A stretch of 64,000 nt of DNA from the IMG/VR virus record IMGVR_UViG_3300030380_006811, positions 55,076-119,075 of that record. The stretch is one strand, 5' to 3'. This document shows, piece by piece, positions 58,001 through 64,000 of this stretch (position 1 is its first letter; the number at the start of each line of letters is the position of its first letter). The notes under the pieces are model-generated. The model had not been told where the DNA came from. It ran no database searches and saw nothing but the letters and a program-made list of their open reading frames with translations. The position numbers were made by a program, and so were the translations under genes. Source of the DNA: a virus.

Positions 58001-58315
58001 TCTGAGAAAACCAGTACTGGAGGAGGTAGTGGAACTGCTTTAGAATATACTACATCATCAATAACTTTTGAAACAGTTGCATCCTATGTGAAAGTTGATT
58101 TTCCAGAACAATCATTTAGACCAATAGATAATTTTGTTATTCGCAGATATTTGCAAGATGCTGGTGGAATGATTGTAGATCAAAGTTTTCCATATTCATC
58201 AAACCCAGAAAAAATTACATCAGCTGGATTTCTAAAACCTCCATTTACAACCCCAGATTTAGAAACATCACCAGATGTTATATTACAAGACTTAATTGAT
58301 AAAAAACTTATTTAA
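49064..58315 (+). CDS. Giant baseplate/tail protein (3083 residues)
   Basis: One uninterrupted frame of 9252 bases. Visible parts: an N-terminal domain (1-230) with repeated beta strands; a region near 550-590, PYLLKTKGTIAGLRALITSY and GIPDTILRINEFGG, like the conserved core of tail proteins of the P2 gpI type; a LamG/concanavalin-like sandwich near 620-830 (IQFRFKTNG, WDGNWWSVQVDRD, EVRYYTDVISES); and a helical stretch near 1000-1055 (RLIKFFDNSLFKMIEDFTPA). Long Ser/Asn/Gly-rich beta regions follow. By size and place it may unite wedge (gp7/gp8-like) and fibre-anchoring functions. No frameshift or stop was seen. Confidence 0.7.
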   Translation: MEEKIIIQPVSPDTFEFQDYSNSDQDLLVTNQLDTVFSGSTDYIEAYIYDANKSQITSAIPFTNYKVVEGNVVISPSNDLERLGFDQGEYFISYEFYKPRLGSTLNTRYYISEISSDRTEIRLDTTQIDNALVISSSLEFIQYRDEANYFVDFYLNFGDNQQIIANNLEIDTTDENNPTLLIKLYDPLPSEFDLKAQCSVVEEISTPQSYNVVFPPLNFSADDFNYISGPNYNLSVTNQSGTPGLDYSYNTLLSSDITSSTTQIKSLLNKKEIEISVNYEDYNDFIYFSSAFTRLQNFYYKVGLIQSASAQLGTLTSATTGSVVYSASQASLTNIIDTTIENFDGYEYFLYFNSGSDQSYPKSNTEPPFILYPTGSTEVLNWLGSTVIGNAYYGGQALSASNYDENNQNSLYYAIPEYLRSDPQNVKYELFVDMVGQHYDNVWLYTKNITTRFDADNRLDYGIAKDMVADAIRDFGVKLYSNNFNTDDLYTSFLGLTPSGSSFPFPNMTGSIGGVVNTPSGFEYVDSTISASNDIIPLDDVNKRLYKRIYHNIPYLLKTKGTIAGLRALITSYGIPDTILRINEFGGKDRNNSQDWDLKQDFYNLGLNTTSSGFTSSFSLNTDWGANENSPSSIQFRFKTNGIPSSSNTPTTQSIFESNLNVGSGGPLSRIAMGLDYDESLLTTGTYSGSVESKFKEYGTLKFWPNINTNPENSASLYLPFWDGNWWSVQVDRDINVGNDGGFTLRAANNIGENLGFTGSDTIEGNVTLWENSTEIYWLPQNFSTFAGINYFALSGSLQEVRYYTDVISESVFYDYTMNPYSFEGNQINSAPDQLAFRLSLGSLLNTGSFNNSIHPKVTGSFITTSSFSTNSSASFNATPTWLNNTEDIYSDQTPSGIRNRVTDKIQIENLILPEGDTLSGFRSIQQTSYVSESFTPDVNYLEVAYSPQNQINDDIIGQLGYFNIGDYIGDPRLISSSDKSYPDLDLLRDAYFEKYITNYDVTDFIRLIKFFDNSLFKMIEDFTPARTSLSSGVVIKQHLLERNRQRPAQVTSSLEQYSGSVSNLPKDYSTGSSDFPQYDFSGSSIYVFKAGTGGSFEPFNGLQTYPSGTLGDGPDNRYFLTQSWSESISTFDGIAPLPRVDQREFYNGEFSGSNIPVELEDICSAYFKVGNTVYTYVPVFWSADGNNNTQTITEQAFLDPTNQPPAKYAWFWNDGSNVLYIKMSLESYNGVIISSFIQTVEWIIFAFTNPIDANGAILQGTQTYYLEDVALQPETAASNPESVGSALCYTIPGESSTAVSSADASFYDFNFSASGDYQWHATQDTSADPNPVLDTGISASVPQGYFPLTSTYPTESFFSGWASSNFYTNGTYNAFSGILSDPLNNFNTGSHEVDNTDTTLVSGIDPQSNHPWFMNASPEGENQSWIKIPSESFLDYANIPDSSVGPVATNNYFNIAWTSASSVEPQAVQGVNYYYNASNNAIYMSGSEFQNELKFLNPLYSSSLVHKISGTDQLGTSGTSYTPPGQSNLSIPIDPSRGQELWVYRGESSANVADSNTYRYNRYIHRPFKIYYLTETGSGIPGIPYNLYDPMTYEGIDSSTAGLQSIDAVVPPYYDNQNVSFATMLGTQGDISFNAPTYARPLNDTATLPSLGAVSGSFEIFNEARQVRPFIFTTYRNNPSTSGPNPARGSGSFVAISQSDGTPFALLRMYQNQTPNLPSATTTPFLVTCNNTQGAPFCAVIYYGLNDEVTTQLLNAGQSAVICGDSSRTSNSNSPNYVLTPSSIGTIAVSTNLNGNADPCINLDPSGGGGIGGNQNSSVGKNQIPYFYTFNASGPSVGNQALQEYQIPYGEFFNGENTSSLSLTTGTQPGGGDDDTEIVFPEGGYIFTMSAFDDTTFTNGRTEFGLWTTYGDYVRYDFDNQAGSNANPVTIDYIDNQYQNTSVDVYNVALEEFDKSSNVGSANNSNTGTGNTDSISYPKIFVNEEGGSASSGLGYIRFNVVAGGELNINVSKNKNAFVTVKIFVGDDQTATGSTPSGMTQIAELPSSFTVSTTGPTNFTSTVTNTQQVMVLVSTNQDVDNWGQINALFINLPSPSVIANMGSPEAQPSFTDPFVITGSISEKYANGVEVPGSFATKVTEAYILYTSSLSSSLAGAYVFDVTPTFGILHVTASVVVSSFTDTQAALYGNAIYGSSEYGGGNSGGGTTWTTASLILYTGSANNFPNEMPQIGGDIFAITSSHSTTHNTGERITLMTTISPGELAYNDVIKMALRVGSGSDASSVVQNSLIVTEYSMSFSSSIDASVDPSIPTIFSDDQNFNYAYDCQPLLNNYSAARINNRLQNVDYTTGLVIPTNWQQVIDFSASRASVPESNYSKTNIINGRYDGSNITSQKYNIWTPGDAGGFGKLPSIDVNKTHLAYFNTVYDGYPLLNNKTLYNVQYLIDQEGQATQPKLSDITFFDVQGTFEPLPEWNGDEFEYVNNAIISLAGDAKEQLFPLQGEFPFYKTQARPEPVLYSQKSGIFPVNKNATEPQGIELVGNQPIDANIVPNFNNYTFEAFGETEIFTSTRNINSTTQILESKTPVQDGDGLPVGGQNNITASAANTGTSLPIYQNDKNVDEAGFTTIPILDGGSGFAVDNTQGLGNNTSQAYDLDFEFFVDSDPTDTRLRTRDHEGGWKGHSPIDSPLIGEFELRFQRRNFNASTDAEVGWGSQAIKGVKVEIIEYFSSTNAAGTNFLVIDYNSVGASYISTQQSNGLVQVNFHTDTIRDAYQNAGYASPIKQRLKISGKHSTTSTGFGGGNRPIRQGDQFRVRYNGNIITNTSGNGPVFFPQGIQSFTGGRILMQGQNSNPVTAATASFWDFSGSGTSQAGNVLHCVSPQLNKAYARDFVQKDLIYTASFNKDFPGGREPFYTTMPPVTLPWELQINDEIRFDNNEDNAYKIINIIPPSENNDPNLTSSDNLTPSLVIELDGSVPINFGSEKTSTGGGSGTALEYTTSSITFETVASYVKVDFPEQSFRPIDNFVIRRYLQDAGGMIVDQSFPYSSNPEKITSAGFLKPPFTTPDLETSPDVILQDLIDKKLI

Positions 58316-58329
58316 TAAAATAATAATTT

Positions 58330-58345
58330 AATATATTTATAACAT
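58330..58345 (+). promoter_or_regulatory. Late-type promoter (TATTTATAA box), possibly doubled
   Basis: TATTTATAA at 58334-58342; a second similar box TATTTATAT at 58353-58361 lies nearer the ATG at 58374. The only non-coding gap of note in the tail module. Confidence 0.6.
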
Positions 58346-58373
58346 ATAACAATATTTATATAAAAATAAAACA

Positions 58374-59039
58374 ATGGGATACTTAAATAACGCAGTAATT
58401 ACAGTTGATGCAATTTTAACTACTAAAGGTAGAGAAGCATTAGCTGCTAATGATGGTTCATTTCAAATTACCCAATTTGCATTAGCTGATGATGAAATAG
58501 ATTATACATTATATAATCCATCCCACCCATCTGGTTCTGCATATTATGGTGAAGCAATTGTAAATCAACCATTACTAGAGGCTTTTCCTTTAGAAAGCCA
58601 AATAATGAAATATAAGTTAACTACTCTACCTAGAGGTACAGCTAAAATGCCAGTATTAAATCTTGGATATGCTGCAATTACACTTCAACAAGGAGCACAG
58701 TTAGCAATCACACCACAAACCTTAAATTACTTAGGTAATGACCAAACATTTGAAACTAGTGGTTATACTGCTACAATTGCTGATGTAAGAACACTATCTA
58801 GCTTTGAAGGAATTGGTATTCAAAGTACAGCTACAACAACAGCTAATGCAACTGCAACCCAAACAATTGGAACTAATGTATCTTCAACAGTAACAGGAAC
58901 TCAAATAAACTTAAGAGCAACTACAGTTAATACTTTATTTGGAAGTAATTCAACTTTAGTAACAACTTTAACTGTAACGGGATTAGATAGTGGAGCTAGA
59001 TTAACAGTTCCTGTAACCATAACAAAAACTGCTATATAA
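58374..59039 (+). CDS. Virion protein candidate (221 residues)
   Basis: MGYLNNAVITVDAILTTKGR and EALAANDGSFQITQFALADD resemble structural proteins of T4-like marine phages, but I cannot name one. The C-terminal half is Thr-rich (TQTIGTNVSSTVTGTQ). First gene after a late-type promoter, so probably abundant. Confidence 0.55.
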   Translation: MGYLNNAVITVDAILTTKGREALAANDGSFQITQFALADDEIDYTLYNPSHPSGSAYYGEAIVNQPLLEAFPLESQIMKYKLTTLPRGTAKMPVLNLGYAAITLQQGAQLAITPQTLNYLGNDQTFETSGYTATIADVRTLSSFEGIGIQSTATTTANATATQTIGTNVSSTVTGTQINLRATTVNTLFGSNSTLVTTLTVTGLDSGARLTVPVTITKTAI

Positions 59040-59050
59040 AAAAATAAAAA

Positions 59051-60121
59051 ATGAGCTTTAAAAGATTAGACCCAGAAGATTTTGTAGTAAGTGCTGATGC
59101 TGTTTCATCCACAGTTTGGACAGGAAATGAACCTATTTTAACAACATTCTTTACTTCTTCTGCCCAAGAAAATGGAGCATCGGGAAAATTTTATCTTGAT
59201 GTATATAACACAGAATCAAATTTGGCAAATAACCAAATACAATTTGCTATTGCGTATGCAGATGAAACAGGAGGTGGAGCAATCGCATACAATTCAGCAG
59301 TAAATAATTATTCTCCTTCAACTACAATGTATGGTTCTTATAGAACATTAGTATTAGAAGATGAAAATTCAAGTTTTACATTTGGAGATGTTACAAGTAG
59401 TTATTTTTATGCTATAAGTGTAGAAAGAGCTAGATATAAAGAAACTTTATTTCCTGGTTCTTTAAACTTAAAATTATCAAGTAGCTCACCAGGTGCTACG
59501 GGTCCAATAGAATTAACAGATAATTCTCAAGATGTTACAATTCCTCAGTATTTTGGTACAATGAGGGCTTACCAAATAATTAGTGGTTCAAATGGTACAG
59601 CTTATAATAAACTTACAGGAGAAAATGGTAATAATACAGGATTTACTACAAATAGTGGTTCTTATGGGTTATTCTTACCAGATATTTCAACTATATTACT
59701 AAATGGTCTTGCTTTAGATTTAGATAATGCTGAAGGAATTAACTTAGACCCAGCAGGTACTAATAGAACAATTAATTCAGATCAAAATAATCCACAAAAA
59801 TTATATGAACACATGTCAGCAAGTGTTGGAGTTGGGGCAGCAGCTAATTTTGAATTAGGATGTCAAGAAACAATAACATCAGATTATGTATTTGTAAGAG
59901 CAAGAAGCTCTGAATTTAATTATTCTGAAAATCCATCATTTATATCGGGTTCAACAGGTGAAGTAATTTATTCTTATTTTATTAATAACCCTAATGTATT
60001 CCCAACAACAGTTGGATTATATAATGATAGTAATGATTTACTTGCAGTAGCAAAATTATCAAAACCAATTTTAAAAGATTTTACAAAAGAAGCTCTAATA
60101 CGAGTAAAACTAGATTTCTAA
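59051..60121 (+). CDS. Baseplate/fibre-type protein, paralogue A
   Basis: 356 residues. Beta-rich with FVVSADAVSSTVWTGNEPI near the start. Its last 75 residues (SEFNYSENPSFISG, FPTTVGLYNDSNDLLAVAKL) match the end of the next protein closely in order and spacing. The shared C-terminal part probably binds a common partner. Role inferred as a tail structural protein. Confidence 0.6.
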   Translation: MSFKRLDPEDFVVSADAVSSTVWTGNEPILTTFFTSSAQENGASGKFYLDVYNTESNLANNQIQFAIAYADETGGGAIAYNSAVNNYSPSTTMYGSYRTLVLEDENSSFTFGDVTSSYFYAISVERARYKETLFPGSLNLKLSSSSPGATGPIELTDNSQDVTIPQYFGTMRAYQIISGSNGTAYNKLTGENGNNTGFTTNSGSYGLFLPDISTILLNGLALDLDNAEGINLDPAGTNRTINSDQNNPQKLYEHMSASVGVGAAANFELGCQETITSDYVFVRARSSEFNYSENPSFISGSTGEVIYSYFINNPNVFPTTVGLYNDSNDLLAVAKLSKPILKDFTKEALIRVKLDF

Positions 60122-60126
60122 AATGA

Positions 60127-61098
60127 ATGGCGGCTTTCAAACAATTCAATTCTCAAGATATAATTGTATCGCCGTTAGAAGTAAATAAATCGTTTACTTT
60201 TAAAGGCGACGGCGAGCTCTCTGCTTCCAATGCTGATGTTAATAGATTTTTAGGAAAAAATGTAAATTTTACTTCTTCTACAAATTATCAAACTGGTTTT
60301 AACTCAGGTAGTTTAATTTTATCTCAATCCTCAATATATGATTCAGTAAAAGAATTATATTATTCTAATTTTTTAACTTCAAGTTTTGGCGATGATGCAA
60401 TAACTGCTAGTGTAGTTCTTGGGTCTGACCCATCTGGGGATGTATTAATAGGTCCACCTGGATCTAACGGAAGATACGTAAATTATTTACAATCTTCATT
60501 AACCCAATCACGTAATTTCCCTACAGATGAAGATGATTATATTTTGGTATTTTCAATACCTTCTAAATTATTTGGTGATTATATTCAACCTGAATCATTT
60601 GTATTAAATTTAAATAATGATAGTTCTTCATGGCTTATATCAGCAGAAATCACAGACGATGGAGAAGGTAATTTACTATCTGGAAGTGTTAATGTTGGAC
60701 AAATATTTTACCCTCATGGTATTGCAGTTTTAACACAACAAGATTGGGGATCGTTAGGATCATCTAAATTACCAAGTGCGTATTCAGGTTCACAAATATC
60801 TTGTTCATTTTCAAGTTCATATACAATTTATGAAACACAATATAAATGTACAATAAATGAAAGTGAATTTAATTTTTCACAAAACCCAAGTATAATATCT
60901 GGAAGTATAACGGATAACATAACTACTTCTAGTGGAATTGTTTATGATTTTGCAACAAGTTCTTATTTTAGTCCCTATGTAACAACTGTTGGTATGTATA
61001 ATAACGATCATGAATTATTAGCTGTAGGTAAATTAGCTCAACCCTTACCTACTTCACAAACCACTGATACAACAATTTTAGTAAATATAGATAGATAA
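60127..61098 (+). CDS. Baseplate/fibre-type protein, paralogue B
   Basis: 323 residues. Starts FKQFNSQDIIVSPLEVNKSF, matching the RLDPEDFVVSADAV start of paralogue A, and ends SEFNFSQNPSIISG, VTTVGMYNNDHELLAVGKL, matching its end. The middle parts differ, so this is an old tandem duplication with divergent surface loops. It overlaps the next gene by one base. Confidence 0.6.
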   Translation: MAAFKQFNSQDIIVSPLEVNKSFTFKGDGELSASNADVNRFLGKNVNFTSSTNYQTGFNSGSLILSQSSIYDSVKELYYSNFLTSSFGDDAITASVVLGSDPSGDVLIGPPGSNGRYVNYLQSSLTQSRNFPTDEDDYILVFSIPSKLFGDYIQPESFVLNLNNDSSSWLISAEITDDGEGNLLSGSVNVGQIFYPHGIAVLTQQDWGSLGSSKLPSAYSGSQISCSFSSSYTIYETQYKCTINESEFNFSQNPSIISGSITDNITTSSGIVYDFATSSYFSPYVTTVGMYNNDHELLAVGKLAQPLPTSQTTDTTILVNIDR

Positions 61099-62252
61099 TG
61101 GCATGTACACTTTCAAATTTAGGAATACAAACGGGATGTGTAATACAGGCATCTCAAGTATCTCAATCTATTGATGCTTTTACCAAAGCTGAAGAGTATG
61201 ATGTTTCATTATCTGGTTCATTAACTATTACAGGTAGTTTATTATTTTCAGGATCAGAAGCATCGTCAGTACAATTCCAACAACTTCCAAATTTAACCCA
61301 AAACCATCTACTAAATTATAATTGTAACACAGGAGGAGTTGGGTTTGTTTGTGTAGATAGTTTTGTAGTAACTCCATCAGAAGGACCATATTTTACAAGT
61401 AGTAATTCTGGTTATGCTTTTGAAATTCAACCCCATGATACTCTTAATAAGGCTACTGGTTCTTATTCTGTAATTTCAGGAGGTAATAAAAATGAAATTT
61501 CTAATCAATCTTGCACATCAATTGTAGGGGGATTTTGTAATACTATAACATCTTCTAGGAGTTCAGCTAATAATTTTATAGGTGGAGGTAGCCATAATAA
61601 TATGAATAATACATATTTATGTCGCAATTCAATACTTGGGGGATGTTTAAATGAAATATGTGGACCTGTAGATGCACCTAGTACTATTGGAGCTAATACA
61701 AGCCAAAATGTTATAGGAGGGGGTTGTAAAAATATTATATCCGGTTCATCTGTAAATTCAATAATAGGGTCTGGTACTAATAATTTAATATGTGGGTGTA
61801 TTAATTCTCCTGGTTTAGCTTTTATAGGAGGTGGTAATTGTAACGTAATACAAGGTTGCGCACATTATGGTAATTCAATTGTAGGTGGGTGTAAAAATAC
61901 TATTGATCCGAGTTTTAACATTTCACCTTCATGTCAAACTGATGTTAGACACTCAGCAATTTTAGGTGGTATAAATAATACAGCTTCTGCTTGTGAATCC
62001 TATATTATAGGAGGATGTGAAAATTTTGCTAAACATGAATGTTCTTTTATTGTTGGTTCAAATATTACGAGTTCTGCTGTTTGTACTACCTACGTAAATA
62101 ATTTAAATGTAGGATGTACAGTGCACATGCTATTAAGAAAAACTATTGGTACGGGTCAAGCAGGGATGTTAGTAGCTTGTGAAACACCTGGTGGGTTAGC
62201 AGAGTTATATTTTCATGATGGGAATGGATATAAAAAAGTTTGTTTAATATAA
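61098..62252 (+). CDS. Fibre protein with YadA-like Gly-rich repeats
   Basis: 384 residues. The N-terminal part (about 15-60) with SQVSQSIDAFTKAEEYDVSL and SGSLTITGSLLFSG is shared with the next protein and is likely an attachment module. The middle (about 125-310) is built of repeats such as NVIGGGCKNIISGSSVNSII and FIGGGNCNVIQG, similar to the left-handed beta-roll of YadA/trimeric autotransporter heads. An unusual number of cysteines occupies repeat positions. The C-terminus (GTGQAGMLVACE) looks like a cap. Probably a short tail fibre for host contact. Confidence 0.68.
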   Translation: MACTLSNLGIQTGCVIQASQVSQSIDAFTKAEEYDVSLSGSLTITGSLLFSGSEASSVQFQQLPNLTQNHLLNYNCNTGGVGFVCVDSFVVTPSEGPYFTSSNSGYAFEIQPHDTLNKATGSYSVISGGNKNEISNQSCTSIVGGFCNTITSSRSSANNFIGGGSHNNMNNTYLCRNSILGGCLNEICGPVDAPSTIGANTSQNVIGGGCKNIISGSSVNSIIGSGTNNLICGCINSPGLAFIGGGNCNVIQGCAHYGNSIVGGCKNTIDPSFNISPSCQTDVRHSAILGGINNTASACESYIIGGCENFAKHECSFIVGSNITSSAVCTTYVNNLNVGCTVHMLLRKTIGTGQAGMLVACETPGGLAELYFHDGNGYKKVCLI

Positions 62253-62268
62253 TAATTGTTTTTAATTT

Positions 62269-62284
62269 AATATTTATAATAAAA
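62269..62284 (+). promoter_or_regulatory. Late-type promoter (TATTTATAA box)
   Basis: TATTTATAA core at 62271-62279 followed by TAAAA, 9 bases before the ATG at 62289. Confidence 0.6.
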
Positions 62285-62288
62285 CCTG

Positions 62289-64000
62289 ATGGCTAAACAG
62301 TTAGAAAATATTTTTAATCCAAATGTTGATGAAATATCACAAGGGTTTACAATTAATTCTTGGCATGTTTCTCAATCAGTAGATGCATTTACAGCTCAGG
62401 ATGCTTATGATATTTCAATATCAGGTTCTCTTAATAATACAGGTTCAGCAAGTTTTTCAGGTAGTGTATTTACCCCAGATTTAACTGATACATCAGCCGA
62501 TTTTGAAGTAGTTGTTGTTGATAATACTACAAAAGAATTAAAAAAAACAACATCATTAGCAGCAGGTTCTTCTGGTTCATCAGGTTCATCTGGTACAAGT
62601 GGCACAAGTGGCACTTCGGGTACAAGTGGTTCTTCAGGAACAAGTGGAACCTCAGGTTCATCAGGTAATAGTGGATCATCTGGTTCATCAGGTGCAGACG
62701 GAGATAGATATGCTACAACTTCAGGTACATCAGAAACACTAGGGGATGGAAATAAATGTATAAATATTGAATTAGGTTTAGCTTATACTGCAGGTCAAGA
62801 AATGATAATGGCTAACAGTGATACTGCTTTTCAAACAGCTTTAGTTGTTAGTTATAACCCTGTAACTGGAATTTTATGTTATGGCGATATTATAACTCAG
62901 GAAGGAACTGGAACCTATAGTAGTTGGCAAGTTAACCTTTCAGGAAATGTAGCAGGATCTTCAGGTACTTCTGGAACTTCGGGTACTAGTGGTACCTCAG
63001 GAACTTCTGGTGGTATAGGAGAAGCTGGTTCATCAGGTTCATCGGGTTCATCTGGTACAAGTGGTACTTCGGGTTCAAGTGGGACAAGTGGTTCATCAGG
63101 TACTTCAGATAAGTACGCAACAACTTCAGGCACCACTTATCAATTAGGAGCTTCAACTCCTTGTCTTACAGTTGAAACCGGATTAGCGTATACAACTGCT
63201 CAATCCATAATTATAGTACATGATATTGATAATTTCCAAGAATGTGAAGTTAGCTCTTATAATTCAGCAACTGGTGAATTATGTTTTACAAATATAACAA
63301 GACAAGTAGGATCAGGAACTTATTCAACTTGGACAGTCAATCTAGACGGTGCTTCGGGGGGAGATGGATCTTCGGGTTCTAGTGGTACATCAGGAACAAG
63401 CGGTTCTTCAGGTACATCGGGTACAAGCGGTTCTTCGGGAACAAGTGGAACTAGTGGATCTTCAGGAGCTAGTGGTTCTTCTGGTTCATCTGGTACAAGC
63501 GGAACTTCGGGTACAAGTGGTACTTCTGGTTCAAGTGGTGAAGATGGATCATCTGGTTCTTCAGGCACAAGCGGAACTTCAGGAACAAGTGGAACCTCAG
63601 GTTCTTCAGGTACATCTGGCACATCAGGTTCTTCAGGTACATCAGGTTCTTCAGGCACATCTGGTACTAGTGGTACTTCTGGTTCAAGTGGAACATCAGG
63701 AACTTCAGGAACAAGTGGTTCTTCAGGTACATCTGGTACATCAGGATCATCTGGTACTAGTGGTACAAGTGGATCATCTGGAACAAGCGGAACTTCAGGT
63801 TCAAGCGGAACTTCTGGTACATCGGGTACATCAGGTACATCAGGTTCAAGTGGTGAAGATGGATCATCGGGTTCAAGTGGTACTTCAGGCACAAGTGGTT
63901 CAAGTGGTACTTCAGGTTCAAGTGGTACTAGTGGCTCATCAGGTACAAGCGGAACTTCTGGTTCATCAGGTACTAGTGGTACAAGTGGAACTTCAGGAAC
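62289..64000 (+). CDS. Collagen-like fibre protein, incomplete at the window end
   Basis: Open from the ATG at 62289 to the end of the window: 570 codons without a stop. The N-terminus (HVSQSVDAFTAQDAYDISIS, SGSLNNTGS) is homologous to that of the previous protein. Then follow three blocks of Gly-X-Ser triplets (GSS and GTS, sometimes GAD or GED), separated by two copies of a beta domain of about 80 residues (RYATTSGTSETLG and KYATTSGTTYQLG starts). Gly-X-Y triplets form a collagen-type triple helix, so this is likely a trimeric fibre. No prolines occur at X or Y, unlike animal collagen. Reverse-strand frames here are mirrors of the repeat. Confidence 0.75.
   Translation, partial: MAKQLENIFNPNVDEISQGFTINSWHVSQSVDAFTAQDAYDISISGSLNNTGSASFSGSVFTPDLTDTSADFEVVVVDNTTKELKKTTSLAAGSSGSSGSSGTSGTSGTSGTSGSSGTSGTSGSSGNSGSSGSSGADGDRYATTSGTSETLGDGNKCINIELGLAYTAGQEMIMANSDTAFQTALVVSYNPVTGILCYGDIITQEGTGTYSSWQVNLSGNVAGSSGTSGTSGTSGTSGTSGGIGEAGSSGSSGSSGTSGTSGSSGTSGSSGTSDKYATTSGTTYQLGASTPCLTVETGLAYTTAQSIIIVHDIDNFQECEVSSYNSATGELCFTNITRQVGSGTYSTWTVNLDGASGGDGSSGSSGTSGTSGSSGTSGTSGSSGTSGTSGSSGASGSSGSSGTSGTSGTSGTSGSSGEDGSSGSSGTSGTSGTSGTSGSSGTSGTSGSSGTSGSSGTSGTSGTSGSSGTSGTSGTSGSSGTSGTSGSSGTSGTSGSSGTSGTSGSSGTSGTSGTSGTSGSSGEDGSSGSSGTSGTSGSSGTSGSSGTSGSSGTSGTSGSSGTSGTSGTSG
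62565..62702 (+). repeat. Gly-X-Ser triplet block 1
   Basis: About 46 codons with Gly at every third codon, mainly GSS and GTS. The bases differ by synonymous changes between units, so no exact long DNA repeat is formed. Confidence 0.8.
62955..63107 (+). repeat. Gly-X-Ser triplet block 2
   Basis: About 51 codons, one GGIGEAG interruption near 63009; starts after the first beta domain. Confidence 0.8.
63348..64000 (+). repeat. Gly-X-Ser triplet block 3 (continues beyond the window)
   Basis: More than 215 codons of the triplet pattern with occasional GED units (near 63537 and 63852) and no visible end; many 9-18 base units recur with synonymous variation. Confidence 0.8.

Noticed and set aside
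3608-62290. tRNA genes
   Set aside because: Looked for the conserved T-loop and D-loop words with paired acceptor ends in the gaps between genes and found none convincing; a tRNA scan could still detect a divergent one.
62405-63892. Long reverse-strand frames rich in Val, Pro, Glu and Asp (VPEVPLVPE pattern)
   Set aside because: They are the exact complement of the Gly-Ser/Thr-Ser repeats of the forward fibre gene; triplet periodicity keeps the opposite strand open. No promoter or other support.
62565-64000. CRISPR-like array at the right end
   Set aside because: The repetition is in codon phase with an open frame and varies synonymously; there are no unique spacers between constant repeats.

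Overview
The window is a segment of an AT-rich, densely packed genome of a large contractile-tailed phage in the T4-like superfamily. The replication genes show this (DNA polymerase fragment, sliding clamp gp45, clamp loader gp44/gp62, ATP-dependent DNA ligase), as do a gp55-type late sigma factor and a baseplate block with gp25 and gp6 homologues. The host is most likely a member of the Bacteroidota. Promoter-like sites have the form TTG or GTG, 19-20 bases, then TATATTTAC, which resembles the Bacteroidota -33/-7 promoter (TTTG ... TAnnTTTG). A DUF2805-type small protein and a lipoprotein with an acidic motif after the lipobox cysteine fit the same host. No tRNA, CRISPR array or insertion sequence was recognised.

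Layout. 1-9.4 kb is a replication and chaperone operon: an end-truncated gene, a DUF6165-like gene, the C-terminal part of a split family B DNA polymerase, clamp, Hsp20, GroES, GroEL, clamp loader, a DUF1599-like protein and a Cas4/RecB-like nuclease. 9.5-18.7 kb is a glycan island with several glycosyltransferases, a short UDP-sugar dehydrogenase, an epimerase and two methyltransferase domains. 18.8-24.7 kb holds zinc-finger and HNH-like proteins, a secreted muralytic enzyme, a SWIM protein and DNA ligase. 24.75-25.01 kb is a GC-richer non-coding stretch with pseudoknot-capable helices and a terminator, a candidate structured RNA. 25-32.3 kb is a run of small genes (RecA-like ATPase, 2OG oxygenase, Smr domain, many small membrane proteins). 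32.3-33.45 kb is mostly non-coding, with helically phased GTGTGACA repeats, GTATAC palindromes and a strong terminator. 33.45-34.8 kb is a three-gene cassette on the minus strand. 34.95-41.5 kb mixes virion-like proteins with DUF932, lipoprotein, nuclease, HD and late sigma genes. 41.6-64 kb is the tail/baseplate/fibre module, including a 3083-residue protein and, at the right edge, an incomplete fibre with long Gly-Ser/Thr-Ser repeats.

Two promoter classes can be read by eye. The bipartite class precedes replication, metabolic and regulatory genes. The second class, a compact TATTTATAA box, lies 13-35 bases before virion gene clusters and is the likely target of the gp55-like factor encoded at 40.8 kb. 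Many genes overlap by ATGA or a few bases, so translational coupling within long operons is expected.

The points most worth checking are the polymerase split just before its catalytic DTD motif, the structured RNA candidate, the promoter families (some with the -33 box in the loop of a terminator-like hairpin), the phased repeats at 32.35 kb, and the modular collagen-like fibre.
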